This document shows positions 23,623-35,108 of a stretch of DNA of 64,000 nucleotides, piece after piece. Each line of letters starts with the position of its first letter. The first letter of the stretch is position 1. Origin of the DNA: Hyperoodon ampullatus (taxonomy: Eukaryota > Chordata > Mammalia > Artiodactyla > Ziphiidae); contig OX457060.1 of NCBI GenBank assembly GCA_949752795.1, forward strand, positions 104,110,949 through 104,174,948. The letters are read 5' to 3'. The translations under genes were made by a program, and so were the position numbers. The notes under the pieces are model-generated. The model ran no database searches and was not told where the DNA came from. It was given only the letters and a program-made list of their open reading frames with translations.

Positions 23623-24389
23623 GCACAATTTAAAATTTGAAGACTAAAAACAAAGAAAAAATCTTGAGGGCAGCCAAAGAGAAACAACATTTATATATAG
23701 GGGAACACCAATTTATATGACAACAGATTTTTCATCTGAAATCCTGGAGACCAGAAGGAAGTAGCACTTTTTTCAGTGCTGAAAGAAAAGAATGGGCAAT
23801 CATGAATTTTATATGTAGTAAAACTATCCTTCAGGAATGAGAGGAAATGAAGACATTCAAAGATGAAAGAAAACTAAGAGAATTTTTCCCTGTCAGACAC
23901 ATTCTTAACATTTCAAACAGAAAGAAAATGATAAAAAGAAAGAATCTTGGAGCATCAGGAAAGAATAAAAAATAAAGGAAGTTGCAAAAGTTTAGATATG
24001 CACAATGGACATTCTTTACTTCATGAATTTTATAAATCATATTTGATGAGGGAGACAGTTATAACACCATCTGATACTCCAGCAATGATACTTAAAGATG
24101 GGGAAAGCAAAGGCATACCTTAATGAAAATGAGGTTTCCACAGTTCACTCAAAGTAGTAAAATGTTGATATAGACAGACTGTTTTCAGTCACTTATGTAT
24201 ATTGTAATACCCAGAAGAACCACGAAAAAACTTTGAGATATACTCAAAAACTGTATAATTAAGTCAAGATTAAATTCTAAAATATGTTCCAGTAACCCAC
24301 AGATGGCAAGAAGAGAAATACAGAAGAATGCGAACCATAGAAAATAGAAGGAAAAGAAAAGGTAAACATAAGCACTAGCATATCAATAA

Positions 24390-25560
24390 CTACCTAAAAT
24401 GTAAATGGTCTAAATGCACCAAGCAAAAAACAGAGACTGAGTAGATTAAAAAAGTGACCCAACTCTATGCTGTTTACATAAAATTCAAATCAAATTCAAT
24501 GACAAAATGTGGTTGAGAGTAAAATGATGGAAAAAGATATACTATGCAAACATTAATAAAATTTAAAAAGCAGGAGTGGTAATATTATTAGATAAGTAGT
24601 AGTTACTAGAGACAAAGAGGGACAGTACATAATGATAAAAAGATTAATTCACCAGGAACACATAATGATCCTAAATGTGTACACATCAAATAACAGGGCC
24701 TCAAAATACATGAAGCAAAACCAAATAGAAATGAAAGGAAAACTATACAAATTATAGTTGGGGACCTCAATATCCTCTTCTCAGCTACTGATAGAAATAT
24801 GAACAGAAAAAATCAGCAAAGATGACGAGGATCTGAACAACAGTCAACCAACAGGATCGAACTGACACATATAAAAGAGTCCACATAAAAACTGATGAAT
24901 ATTTATATATTTTTCAAGCACTCATGGCACATTCATTAAAATAGCTTGGGCCACGAGACAAGACTCAACAAAATTAAAAGAATTAAAACAGTGTAGCGTG
25001 TTCTCTGACCATAATGTAATCAAACTAGAAATCAGTAACAGAAAGAAACCAGGAAAATCTCTAAACACACAAAAATTAAAAAATACTTTAAAATAATCCA
25101 TTTGTCAAAGAAAATGTAGGAAATACGTAGAACTTAATGAAAACAAGAAAGTAATTTATCAAAATACATAGGGTGAGGCTAAGTAGTGCTGAGAGAATAA
25201 GTTTCTACCTAAAGAAACTAGACAAAAAAGAGTAAAATAAATCCATAACAAGCAGAAGAGAGGAAATCATTAAAAGCAGAAATCAATCAAATTGGAAATA
25301 GTAAAACAATAGAGAAAATTAATAAAAAGCTGGTTATTAAATCAGTAACATGATGTACTTCTAGCAAAACTAACAAAAATAAAAAGTGAGAAGGCACAAA
25401 TCATCAATATCAGGAATAAAATATGGGATATCACTACAGATCTGACAGTCTTTCAAAAATTAACAAGAGGATGCTATGAACAACTTAATACTAATAAATT
25501 AGACAACTTAGAAAACAGAATACTCAGCAATAAAAAGGAACAAAGTATTGATATATGCAG
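24390..25560 (+). pseudogene. L1M ORF2 remnant (endonuclease fused to C-terminus by deletion)
   Basis: Endonuclease-type blocks are readable in several frames: a QLYAVYI-like stretch near 24459-24479, a GDLN-like box near 24760, and an SDHN-like box near 25003. The frame then reaches the sequence just before reverse transcriptase (about 25470-25510) and joins directly to the C-terminal block that reads YSAIKR-like at about 25522. The polymerase palm is absent. Confidence 0.65.
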
Positions 25561-25595
25561 CAACTTGGATGAATCTCCAGAGAATTATGCTGAGT

Positions 25596-25846
25596 GAAAA
25601 AAAGCTAATCCTGGGCTTCCCTGGTGGCGCAGTGGTTGAGAGTCCACTTGCCGATGCAGGGGACACGGGTTTGTGCCCCGGTCCGGGAAGATCCCACATG
25701 CCGCGGAGCGGCTGGGCATGTGAGCCATGGCCACTGAGCCTGCGCGTCCGGAGCCTGTGCTCCACAACGGGAGAGGCCACAACAGTGAGAGGCCCGCATA
25801 CCACAAAAAAAAAAAAAAGAAAAAAAAAAGAAAAAAAGCTAATCCT
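25596..25846 (+). mobile_element. CHR-2-type SINE with perfect 17-base target duplication
   Basis: The SINE at 25613-25829 lies between identical gaaaaaaagctaatcct copies (25596-25612 and 25830-25846). Pol III promoter boxes are visible: A box tggcgcagtgg at 25625-25635 and B box ggtttgtgccc at 25668-25678, the latter with one change from the usual GGTTCG start. The tail is A-rich with G interruptions. Confidence 0.95.
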
Positions 25847-26280
25847 AAAAGTTTACATACTCTATGTAATTTCATTTGTGTAACATTTTTGAAATTACAA
25901 CATTTAGAAATGAAGGTCTCATTTTAGTCACCAGGGAATAGGGATGGTGGGGGATTGGTAGGTGGATGTGATTCTAATAGAGTAACAGGAGGAATCCTTT
26001 TGGTAGGAACTGTTTCCTGACTATAGTGGTAGATACTATACATATGAAATAATATAGAGAATGAAAACACACATACACACATAAGTGAATAAAAGTAAAA
26101 TTGGGAAAACCAGAATAAGATAAGTGGATGATATCAATATCAATAACATGATTGTGATATTACAATTTCAAAATATTACCCTTGGGGAAAATTGTAAAGT
26201 GTACATAGGATGTCTCAATATTATTTTTTACAATAGCGTATCAATGTACAATTTTCTCAAATTTTCAATTAAAAATGTAC

Positions 26281-27091
26281 TGATGTTAGAATTTTAAAAT
26301 AGCCATTATCTTCAGAGATGCCCTTTACCTCTTTTTTTCTTGATGCCATGATTTCCTACTTCTTATTCTATCCAGTTAAATGTTCTCTCTTCCTTCTTCC
26401 CAACCATCCTACTTTTGGTTCTATGTTATAATTTTTCCTCTATTTCCAAAATTATAAAGCTATGTATGAAAAATTTTAAACTGAAAAAGAAGTATTAGGC
26501 AAAACTCTTGAATGTATTCACTGCAAAAAAAATGTAACATCAATATCTGGTCAGTATTTCAAAATCAGATATTCTTATTACTTTTCAAGCTGGCATCCCT
26601 TTATATTGCCAAGAAAACTTTGTAAAATAGTCCTGACCAACTTTATAACAGTGAGTTTCAGTTCTTATTACCTATGTGACTACTTTCTTTGGGAAAAATC
26701 TTCCTTAATGTCAATTCACTGCTAAGTTACTATTACTTATTGTGAGAAAAGAACATTCTCATGCAAGTTAAAACAACCGGTATGGAAACTCCAGCTTGGT
26801 AAAATTCCAGTCGTTACCCTTTTTTATCATGTGATCCATAGTAAAAAGTTTGTGCTTCTACTTAATATTTTAGTCAATGAGTGGCTACTGATGGCTTTGG
26901 GACAGTTATGTATCATAATTCATATTTGTGGGCTCAAGATAAATAGAGAGATGGAGAGAGTCCATTTAAGAGGCTGTTGCTAAAGAGTAGATGAGGTAGA
27001 TTGCCAACATAAAAAGAGATTATTCCATAGACAGTACAACCCTTAACATTTTTTATTTTGGTTAGTTTAAATTTATTTCCAAATTCCCATT
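26281..27091. other. No recognisable feature
   Basis: AT-rich unique sequence. Confidence 0.6.
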
Positions 27092-27373
27092 TAAAACATT
27101 ATTTTTATTTTTTAATATTAATTAATTATTTATTTAATTTATTTATTTGGCTGCACCGGGTTTTAGTTGTGGCATATGGGATCTCCATTGCCTCGTGTGA
27201 GATCTTTGTTGCGGCATGTGGGATCTTTTTTTTTTTTTTTTCAGTTGTGGCATGCAGGCTCTTAGTTGCGGCATGTGGGATCTAAACCGGACCAGGGATT
27301 GAACCCGGGCCCCATGCATTGGGACCGTGGAGTCTTAACCACTGCACCACCAGGGAAGTCCCTAAAACATTAT
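27092..27373 (-). mobile_element. CHR-1/Bov-tA-like SINE, variant with inserted T run
   Basis: Reverse SINE at 27103-27362, flanked by taaaacattat (27092-27102 and 27363-27373). Its tRNA-unrelated half matches the copy at 17856 more than the CHR-2 type. A T run at 27226-27241 sits inside the body, away from the tail. Confidence 0.88.
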
Positions 27374-28724
27374 ATTGTTACTTGTTAAGGCTTTAGGTAG
27401 TAGTTTGAGTGGTTGAAAATTAATACTACAATAAAATTGATATGTAGGATAAATAATAGTATAGATGCTAAAATGCATATTTCTTTGAGATTATGAGTGT
27501 GGTTTAATTCTGGCTGGATATTAGAGATAGATTTATATTAAAAGATTTCTGGATATTCCTCAAAAGATCTAGAATTTTATATCTTGTAACTCTTGTAATG
27601 TTTAGGGAGCGCAAAATGGAAATTTTCGCCATTTGTTTATAATGCTTGTTTGTAAGAGAACTATGGAAACTTCACAGAGGCTGACAAGCCTGTGATTTTC
27701 ATGGGACATAAAGTATCATGGAAGGAGAGCTGAACTTGTTCTCCATCCTAATTGAAATGTCTCCTGTGGCTTCTCTTCTCTGAAGTCTAGGTAAGCTAGA
27801 CTTAAAGTCTACTTACCTAGATGTGGTGGCTCAAAGCCATCCCCAAATTCCCAGACCTCATTTCCTTGTGGAGTTCCATATTCTAATTTAATCACCATGG
27901 TGATGGCCATGGTCATGGCCTTTTTTGATGCATGATTCCTCCTGCTCTGGTCACCCCTGCAAGTGTAGTCCAGTCACATATTTTAACTTTTTTTTTTTTT
28001 TACCATGAGTTTTACCCTCCTTGGAAAGCCCATCTTTTTACACCTTTATTGTATTGAGGTGAAAACAGCGCTTCTTGGTTATATTCTTGATCACTTGATG
28101 TGTAGAAGGCATCAAATATATTAGTCCTGCACACACTGTACACCATTTTGCTGACCCTGCTTGATGGGGGCAGAGGATTTCATATTAGCCATTTAATTGT
28201 GTTTTTCTATTTTGATGGAAGCATAATTACTTATATACTTTATCATGTTTCCACATGATGTGCTAAGTGATATGGACACCAAATTATTGACTCTGAGTTG
28301 ATCTAAAACACATATGCTCTCAGACATAAAGACACATATGTGGTCTGTGGTGCTGAAAGTTTGAGAAGGCTTTTGTTGTGGCCCAGAAACCTAATGCAGC
28401 AGAAACTGGCTTTTGTTACTGTAGTAGAGTTAGCAATTATTTGCTTAACCTCAGGGCTTCATGGGCTGACCTGCCCAATATCTTTGCTCCCTCAGCCTAA
28501 GAGAGGTTAATGTTAGCAACCATCTCTTCTAACATGGCAGATGGTGGAGATCACCAAACTTCAGGCTTGCCCTTGCTTGCACATCAGACATACTTCCACT
28601 GCCTGCCAGCTGTGGTGACAGTTAACTAGAGGGAAGATAACTTTACAGAGATCAAGTCTTGGAATGTGACCAACCTTGGTAGTCTAATCAAGAACACAGG
28701 ATAAAGGATGGAGGAAGTAGTGTG
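27374..28724. other. No recognisable feature
   Basis: Unique sequence. A catggtgatggccatggtcatggcc stretch near 27896 is locally repetitive. Some of 27800-28500 may be an unrecognised old repeat. Confidence 0.5.
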
Positions 28725-28970
28725 ACACTCAAGAGTGGAACATGGACTTTGCAGCCAGACCATTTGTTCAAATCCTGGTTCTGCCAGTATCTGTATCACT
28801 TTGCATAAATTATTTACTTTCTTTATGCATTATTCTTGTCATTAAATATTTAATAGTGCATACTCCACATGATTATTGTAACGATTAAATGAGTTCCCAT
28901 TTGTAAATCACTCAGGACATTTGCTGGCATGTTTTAAGCCCTATGTAAGTATTTTCTATTATTACTTAAT
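28725..28970 (+). mobile_element. MIR SINE
   Basis: Diverged MIR in plus orientation: gtggaacatggactttgcag head, tcaaatcctggttctgcc (B-box region, 28769-28787), gattaaatgag core (28885-28895) and a tggcatgtttt-type 3' end. Confidence 0.8.
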
Positions 28971-30729
28971 AGAATGCACAACATATGTTTTTTCATTCTC
29001 CCACTTTTCTATTGCAGGACACAACACACCATTCAGACTTACTATTCCACAATAATTCAAGCATCCATGTATATTTTTATAACAGAATTTTTAAAAATCA
29101 AGGATTAATTCTCCTTACCTCTCCAAGTATTCTTTTATTAAGAAATCATAGACTGTTGTGAAGTGTGTTAACCAAGATGGCAGCTCCTATTAGGCACAGA
29201 TAACTTTTGCAGGTGATAGTGAAGCTGAGAGAAAATGAAATACAGATTGCCTCAATATTATACATTTTAAATATAGTCAGTTACCAAATGTCTCTTTCCT
29301 CTCCTTTTTCCTAGACCCTGGAATCTGTGCTGACTGAGCCCATCTGGGAAAGCACACCAGCCAGATGGCCATTGTGAACTGTTGGGGAGGCCCCGAGGCA
29401 GTGAGAGTGAGTTTCAGAAAAGAAAGCTCTTTGGGACCCAGTGAATACAGGCCTAATTTATATTTTAGGGCTTTCGAAGGAGATTAAGGCCAACAGCGGC
29501 ATGATTTTAAACTGCAGTTGGGAGGGTTTTTTGTCTGTATGCCAGTGGAGCTGAATTATAAGTTTGGGGAGTTTTGGAAGTGTGAAAAGATACCATAGAA
29601 AGAAAGGGATAATGAATAATTGTGTAGCTGCACAGATTTTACAAACAGTATGTAAAAAGATTGAGGTTAAAGAGCCTCATCAAAGCAATGCCCTCTTCAA
29701 TCGGTTATTGTCACAGGGATTATGACTTTAGGAGAGGTATAACCAGCAGGGGATAAAGGAGTGACATTCTTTGTCCTTTTTATGCCAAAGCACTTGAACA
29801 ATTGATAACAAGGGATTAGAGACTGAAAATATATTGTGGTTTTGTTCTATTCAGACTAGTGTCAAGGTTGAAGAGACATGGTTCATGAACTTGAGAAGCA
29901 TTAATGCACTTGTTATGCAGTATCCGCAGACCTTATGTGTCTAGATTCCTAGCAAATACCATGATGACAAAAATTAGTTCTGGTCTAAGTTAATCAGTAA
30001 ATCAGATACAGATACTCATCTGGCATTTCAGACATGGATCTTAATCCTCCCCTCATCTTTTCTTTATTAGATGGCATATATTAGATTTACTTATTTTGCT
30101 GAAGATTCCTTTTCCTATGGGAGATGTCTCATAAACACATGATGAAGAATTCTGGAACAATAAACTGAAGCTCAGTCAACGCCAGTGTACATGAAATGTG
30201 CAATGAATGTATATCATATTTTTCCATGCTTGGTGACTCTAATTACCATTCAACCACATTTTGCAATTCACAGTTGCCTCAGATTGTTAGTTTGTGACTG
30301 ACTCTATCATGACTATTATAGTTATCCAATCATTAATTAACAACCCATATGTGTTGAGGACCCATATGTGCTAGGTGTAAAGGGATGCAAAGAGGAACAC
30401 TCTTCCTCCCTTCAGGCATCTCACTCTCTAGTAGGTTGGAAATAACAAAACTTATCATACAAAGTGTTAAATGCAATGATAAAGATAAGTTTAGGACATT
30501 AAGCTAAGCCCTGTCCCTTTGAACATAAATTGGGTTATAAGAGAGGCAGAAAATGGAAATGGGTGTATGGGGCAAATATAAAACAATATAATATGTGAAA
30601 GCTTGTCTGAGATTTCTGAACTAGTGATATAAATTTAGGAATCATACAAGTAGGTGGATAAAATTCGCTAATAAGTGGCTTCCAGTTGGGATATAGAAGG
30701 CTTTGAAAGATTTTCAGTCCTGTTGCATT
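28971..30729. other. Mostly unique sequence; candidate exon at 29315-29407
   Basis: No named repeat is certain. Around 30332-30500 the text resembles the 'tgttgaggacc...tgctaggtgt' motif common in old mammalian repeats, but I cannot name it. A strong splice-acceptor-like tract at 29291-29314 is listed separately. Confidence 0.45.
29291..29413 (+). other. Exon-like segment with acceptor and donor signals
   Basis: A polypyrimidine tract ending in ctag (29291-29314) is followed by about 93 bases and then agagtgagt (about 29404-29412), a plausible GTGAGT donor. One frame is open for 20 codons before a stop. Pairs like this also occur by chance in 64 kb, so this is only a candidate non-coding exon. 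Confidence 0.2.
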
Positions 30730-31250
30730 AGTTATCTCTTGCTGTATAACAAATTGCTCCCAACCTTAGTGGCTTAAAACATTTATTATCTCACATACTT
30801 TGTGAGGGTGAGGAATCGAAGTTGGTTTAGCTCAGTGGTTCTGACTCAGAGTATCTCTTGAGCTTGCAGACAAACTGTCACTGGGGTCAGCAGTCATCTT
30901 AGTCTCCTCCGGTAGAAGGTCCATTTCCAAGCAGGCTCATTCACATGGCTGTTGATTGGATTCTGCAATTTCTCTACATGTGGGCGTCTCCGTAGCCTGC
31001 CTGAATGTTGTTAGAAGATGGAAGCCTGTTCCCACAAAGCAAGTAATCTGATTAAGAGAGCGAGCCAGAGAGAGTATCCTCCCCAAGATGGAAGCTGCAG
31101 TCTTTGGGGACAGGCCATCACTTTTGCCGTATTTTAGTCTTCAGAATTGTGTCCCTAAGTCTCGCCTACACTCAGGTAGATGGGAATTAAATTTTGTCTC
31201 TTGAAGGGAAAACAGTTTTGAAGAATTTGTGGACACATTTTTAAAGCTAT
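30730..31250 (+). mobile_element. Ancient LTR-like repeat, copy 2
   Basis: Same family and orientation as 19091-19650: starts agttatctcttgctgtataa, passes a gctcagtggttctgactcag block (30828), and ends near aatttgtggacacattttta (31225-31244). Ends and spacing agree between the two copies, and divergence is high. Confidence 0.6.
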
Positions 31251-32312
31251 CAAATTGCTGTAACAACAAGAAATCCTCAGTAAAGTAAAAAATTATGCTT
31301 TCCTTTAAAATCCCTGGAAAGCTGTGGATACACTGAAATCTGAAGAAACTAAGTTCTTAAAGGGAAAATGTTTTCTATCAAAACTGAAAGTCAAAGGATT
31401 CTTCTGGAGTCAGTTGATGAAGTTCGGGTAGGGATGACGCTGATATGTTTTCTTAAGTACTTTCTCATTTTTCCTTGAATTGATTAATCATAGAGAACCT
31501 GTCATTATCTCTCTTCAATTAATCAAGATAGTTCAGGAGTAGCCACCTAATTCCCAGCTCTTTTAAAAATCATTTCCCTGGTTTCTTTCTAGTATTAGAT
31601 ATATTGTAGCAGCCATTTGGGCCCCTTCTAGCAGCATGACATCCAAGTTTACCACTAGTGAAATTTTTAACCATTGTACTATCATAGGATGTCAGGGGCT
31701 ATCCACATTCTACAAACTACTGGTGTTAGGATTCTCATGGCTAGAGTAGCCATCATCTGAGAAGGGCATGGTCACTAGGGGAACAGATTCCTCATGGATG
31801 AGCCACCCCACCAAAAATTCTACAGGAATTAGCTGAAGGAAGGTGACTCTAGAATGGATGATAGAGAAGGGGGATGATTAAGTATCAGGTTTTCCAGCCA
31901 AGGACCAACCCTGAGGACTGTGCATTTGGATGATCAAGGTCTGCATACAAGGGTCACGTGAACAGACTTGCATGACAAGAATGCTGACATCAGCCAAAGC
32001 CTGAGCCAGTCCTTTGAGACGCTAATGATAGAGGGCACAGAAGCATCTTCCAGGGCCATCCAGATTTGCCTCTCATCATTACATTGTAAAAATGTTTGTT
32101 CTTCCAATATTATTCTAAAAAAAACAATATGAATTCCTAAAACTCCAGCAGGTTATTTATAAAAATTCAACTTATAAAGTTTATATGGTACCACCTATTT
32201 TTTTACTTAAGAGAGGGAGCCTACATCCTAAATTATATATATACTATATAAATACATAATAATAAAAATGATTTGGCACTGGGATAGGCATAGCATAGAG
32301 ATCATTGGAATA
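31251..32312. other. No recognisable feature
   Basis: Unique sequence or repeats too old to name. Confidence 0.5.
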
Positions 32313-32539
32313 GACTGGAGCAGGGCTCCTTGACCTCAGTATTATTTATATTTTGAGCCAGATAATTTGTTGGTGGGGGTTGAGGTGGGGAAGTTCTGTG
32401 CAATGTAATAGGTTTAGGCCTCAACCCACCTGATTCCAGTAGGACCCCTCCCCCCCGCCCCAAGATAAACGTTCTCTGGGTATTTCCAAATGTCCTTTGG
32501 GCAGAAAATTGCACCTAGTTGAGAACCACTGGACTAGAA
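32313..32539 (-). mobile_element. MER5A-type hAT-Charlie DNA transposon (non-autonomous)
   Basis: The element spans 32321-32531. Ends are inverted: cagggctccttgacctca at the left, and gttgagaaccactg (32518-32531) at the right, the complement of the hAT CAGTGGTTCTCAAC end. Flanking 8-base copies gactggag (32313-32320) and gactagaa (32532-32539) agree at 6 of 8, the target size for hAT elements. It has no coding capacity. Confidence 0.85.
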
Positions 32540-32689
32540 TGCTCAAAAATAAAGCTATGAAAAAAAAAAAAGCTGTGTATTATGAAGGACCCTGTTGTTG
32601 ATGAAATTGGCAGTATAAACCAATGGGGGAAATGGTAATAAATGACATTAAGAAAACTGGCTCATATAGAGTAAAATAAGGCTGGATAC

Positions 32690-33176
32690 TTTGGTGGGCT
32701 GAATAATGGCTCACTCACAGATTTCTGTGTCCTAATCCACAGAACCTGTGACTATTACTTTACAAAAGGGGTAACAGGGGGACTTTGCATAGCTTAAGGA
32801 TTTTGAGATGAGATTACCTTGGATTATCCAATGGGTCTGATGAAATCAAATTATCCAATGGGTACTTACAAAAGATGAAGTGAAGATGAAAACAGAGAAA
32901 TTTGAAGATGCTATGCTACTGGCTTTGAAGGTGTAGAAAGGGGCCATGAGCCAAGGAACATAAGTAATGCAGCTCTAAGGATTGAAAGGACAAGGAAATG
33001 GATCTTCCTCTAGAGCCTTGAGAGCGAGCATGGCTCCACTGACACCTTGATTTCAGCTCAGCGAAACCCATTTTGGCTTTCTGTCCTTCAGAACTGTAAG
33101 AGAATAAATTTCTACTATTTTAAGTCATTAGTTAGTAATAGTTTGTCATAGCAGCAACAGGAAACTAATATAGACA
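32690..33176 (+). mobile_element. MLT1-type (ERVL-MaLR) LTR
   Basis: Opens tggtgggctgaataatggct and contains cttgagatgagattaccttg-like MLT1 blocks (32803-32822). Toward the 3' end it has ttcagaactgtaagagaata (33090) with AATAAA, and it ends at acaggaaactaatatagaca. A local duplication of ttatccaatgggt (32824 and 32851) lies inside. No internal region adjoins it. Confidence 0.82.
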
Positions 33177-33839
33177 TCTACCTCCATATAATGATGAATG
33201 CTAAAAGGATTAAGACATATACATAAATTAATAAACAGAATAAAGCTAGTAGCAGAAAATTTTGGAAAATAACTCTTTGGGTTGGGAGTAAGTTTTTAAC
33301 TAAGATCTCTAAAGCATAAATCCTCAGGTAAAAACAAATACATTTAACTATACCTAAATTTCATTCAATGGACAGTGAATGGAGGAACTATTTACAAAAT
33401 CTGGACAGAGCTAAGGGACAAAGTTTGATGAAGCACCTGGTGTTAGCAACACTGAGTAGCTTGTATCACTCATAGGTCTGAAGGGACCAGAGGAAGGAAT
33501 GGTTATCAGAAGAACTGCACTTGTGTTAGAGGAATGCAGCTACTGCCAAATCATGGTCTAGAAGGGAGGAAGTTGGAGGAATAACTTTTCCCTCCATCTC
33601 TCCTCCTGCTCTCCAGTCTCATGCTGGTATTTCCCACTGTCTGGAAGCCAGCAGGCAAAATAGGCTGATAGAAGCAGTCCATCAAGGTTAGTTTCTTAGG
33701 TCAAAAAGCAGAATGGAGAAAATTGACAGTTGATCGAGGGGCATAAAAAGATCATTCAGCACAATTGAAAATATAATTTATATTCCTAAAATTATACCTT
33801 AGAAAAATAACAGATGGATGAAAGATTAAAAAATATATA
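33177..33839. other. No recognisable feature
   Basis: Unique sequence or an unnamed old repeat; no coding signal. Confidence 0.5.
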
Positions 33840-35108
33840 TTTCAAAGTGAAAAATTAACAAGTAGTGACATCAGTGAGGATTGTAGAATAAGGAGCTCTG
33901 AAAAGCCTCTTGTCCATTAATGCAGTGAAAGCATTGGTAAAAATGATCAAAGTCAACTTTTCAGAACTTTGGAAATTAACCAAAGGCTTGCAAAAATCTG
34001 AGGAGCATTTATTGAAAAAAAAAAAAAAAGGCTAAATTGCAGAAGAAACAGTGAGCTTGGCATTTTGCCTTGCTGTAGTCCCATCTCCCTCTCTCCAGCT
34101 CTGCAGTCGTCTTGAAAACCAACAGTTTCACAATGTTAGTCATTATGAAAACCTCCTGTAGCCAAGCACCCATTGAAGGGAGCAGAGGATATCTGAGGCT
34201 CTCTGAAAGCTCCGTCCCCAGAGAACTGTCATTATCAGATCTGTCTCGCAATTCCCTAGAAATCCCCATTTGCAGGGCTTGTATTTATTTAACTTGATTT
34301 ACAACTCAATTATTGTGAACACCTTTTTCCTTGAAGCATTTGTTGTAAACAATCAGTGGTAATTTTAAAATTTTGAAGCTGCCTGAAGTGGTGATAACAG
34401 TTGGGATCAACAAGAAGCTGACCAAAAAGCTTAAGAGGAAATGTTGGGTAATGAGATGGCCAGAAAAGGCTTTGGAAAACCTTGAAATAATTTTGGGAGT
34501 CTAGAAGGCTGCATACATATGCAAGACTGTATGTATGTCCAAGAAAGATCTGAGAAGTCTCTGATCTCTCATCTTTGATGGATCCTGAAGCTCTGTGCAA
34601 GCAGAAAGTAAACACTAAAGCAGAATTTTGACTGCTAGGTAGATCACTGAAGATGTGCCACAACACACAAACATAGCCCTTTGGTGAAATGCTTCAAGGC
34701 ATTTAAGGACATTTCTGTTTAATCACTAGATGACCATTAAATTAATCAAGCAGAGGCTTAAGTGCTAAGTGGCTACAAAAAAAATACATACTTTACAAAA
34801 TGAGTTCAAGAAAATCACTAAAAAAACGGCAGCAGCAGCAACCACAACAAACAACAGCTACCACACTGTGGGTGGGTGGGATCTGAATTGACACATTATA
34901 TGATTTAAAGTATCTATATCACAACTTATAAAATCAAAAGACTTGTAAGAAACAAGAAAATATGGTCCGTTTGCTGGAGGAAAAAATCAGGCAATAGAAT
35001 GAAAGGGTCCCCAAGGAAGTCCAGACATTGGAGTTACTAGAAAAAACTCTCAGCATTTCTAATATGTTCAAAGAACTAAAGGGAACCATCTCTAAAGAAC
35101 TAAAGGAG

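Larger units (their letters stand above)
21040..26280 (+). mobile_element. Old L1M with large ORF2 deletion, host of three later insertions
   Basis: The L1M 5' region (about 21040-22020) contains a 21-base tandem pair at 21409-21450. ORF1-like sequence follows (22190-22380, resuming 22740-23100), then ORF2 endonuclease and pre-reverse-transcriptase sequence (about 24390-25510), then an abrupt switch near 25512 to the ORF2 C-terminus and 3'UTR (to about 26280). Compared with the L1 at 35109, about 2.4 kb carrying the reverse transcriptase is missing. A SINE (22385), an antisense L1 piece (23106) and another SINE (25613) interrupt it. No frame is open for long. Confidence 0.78.
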
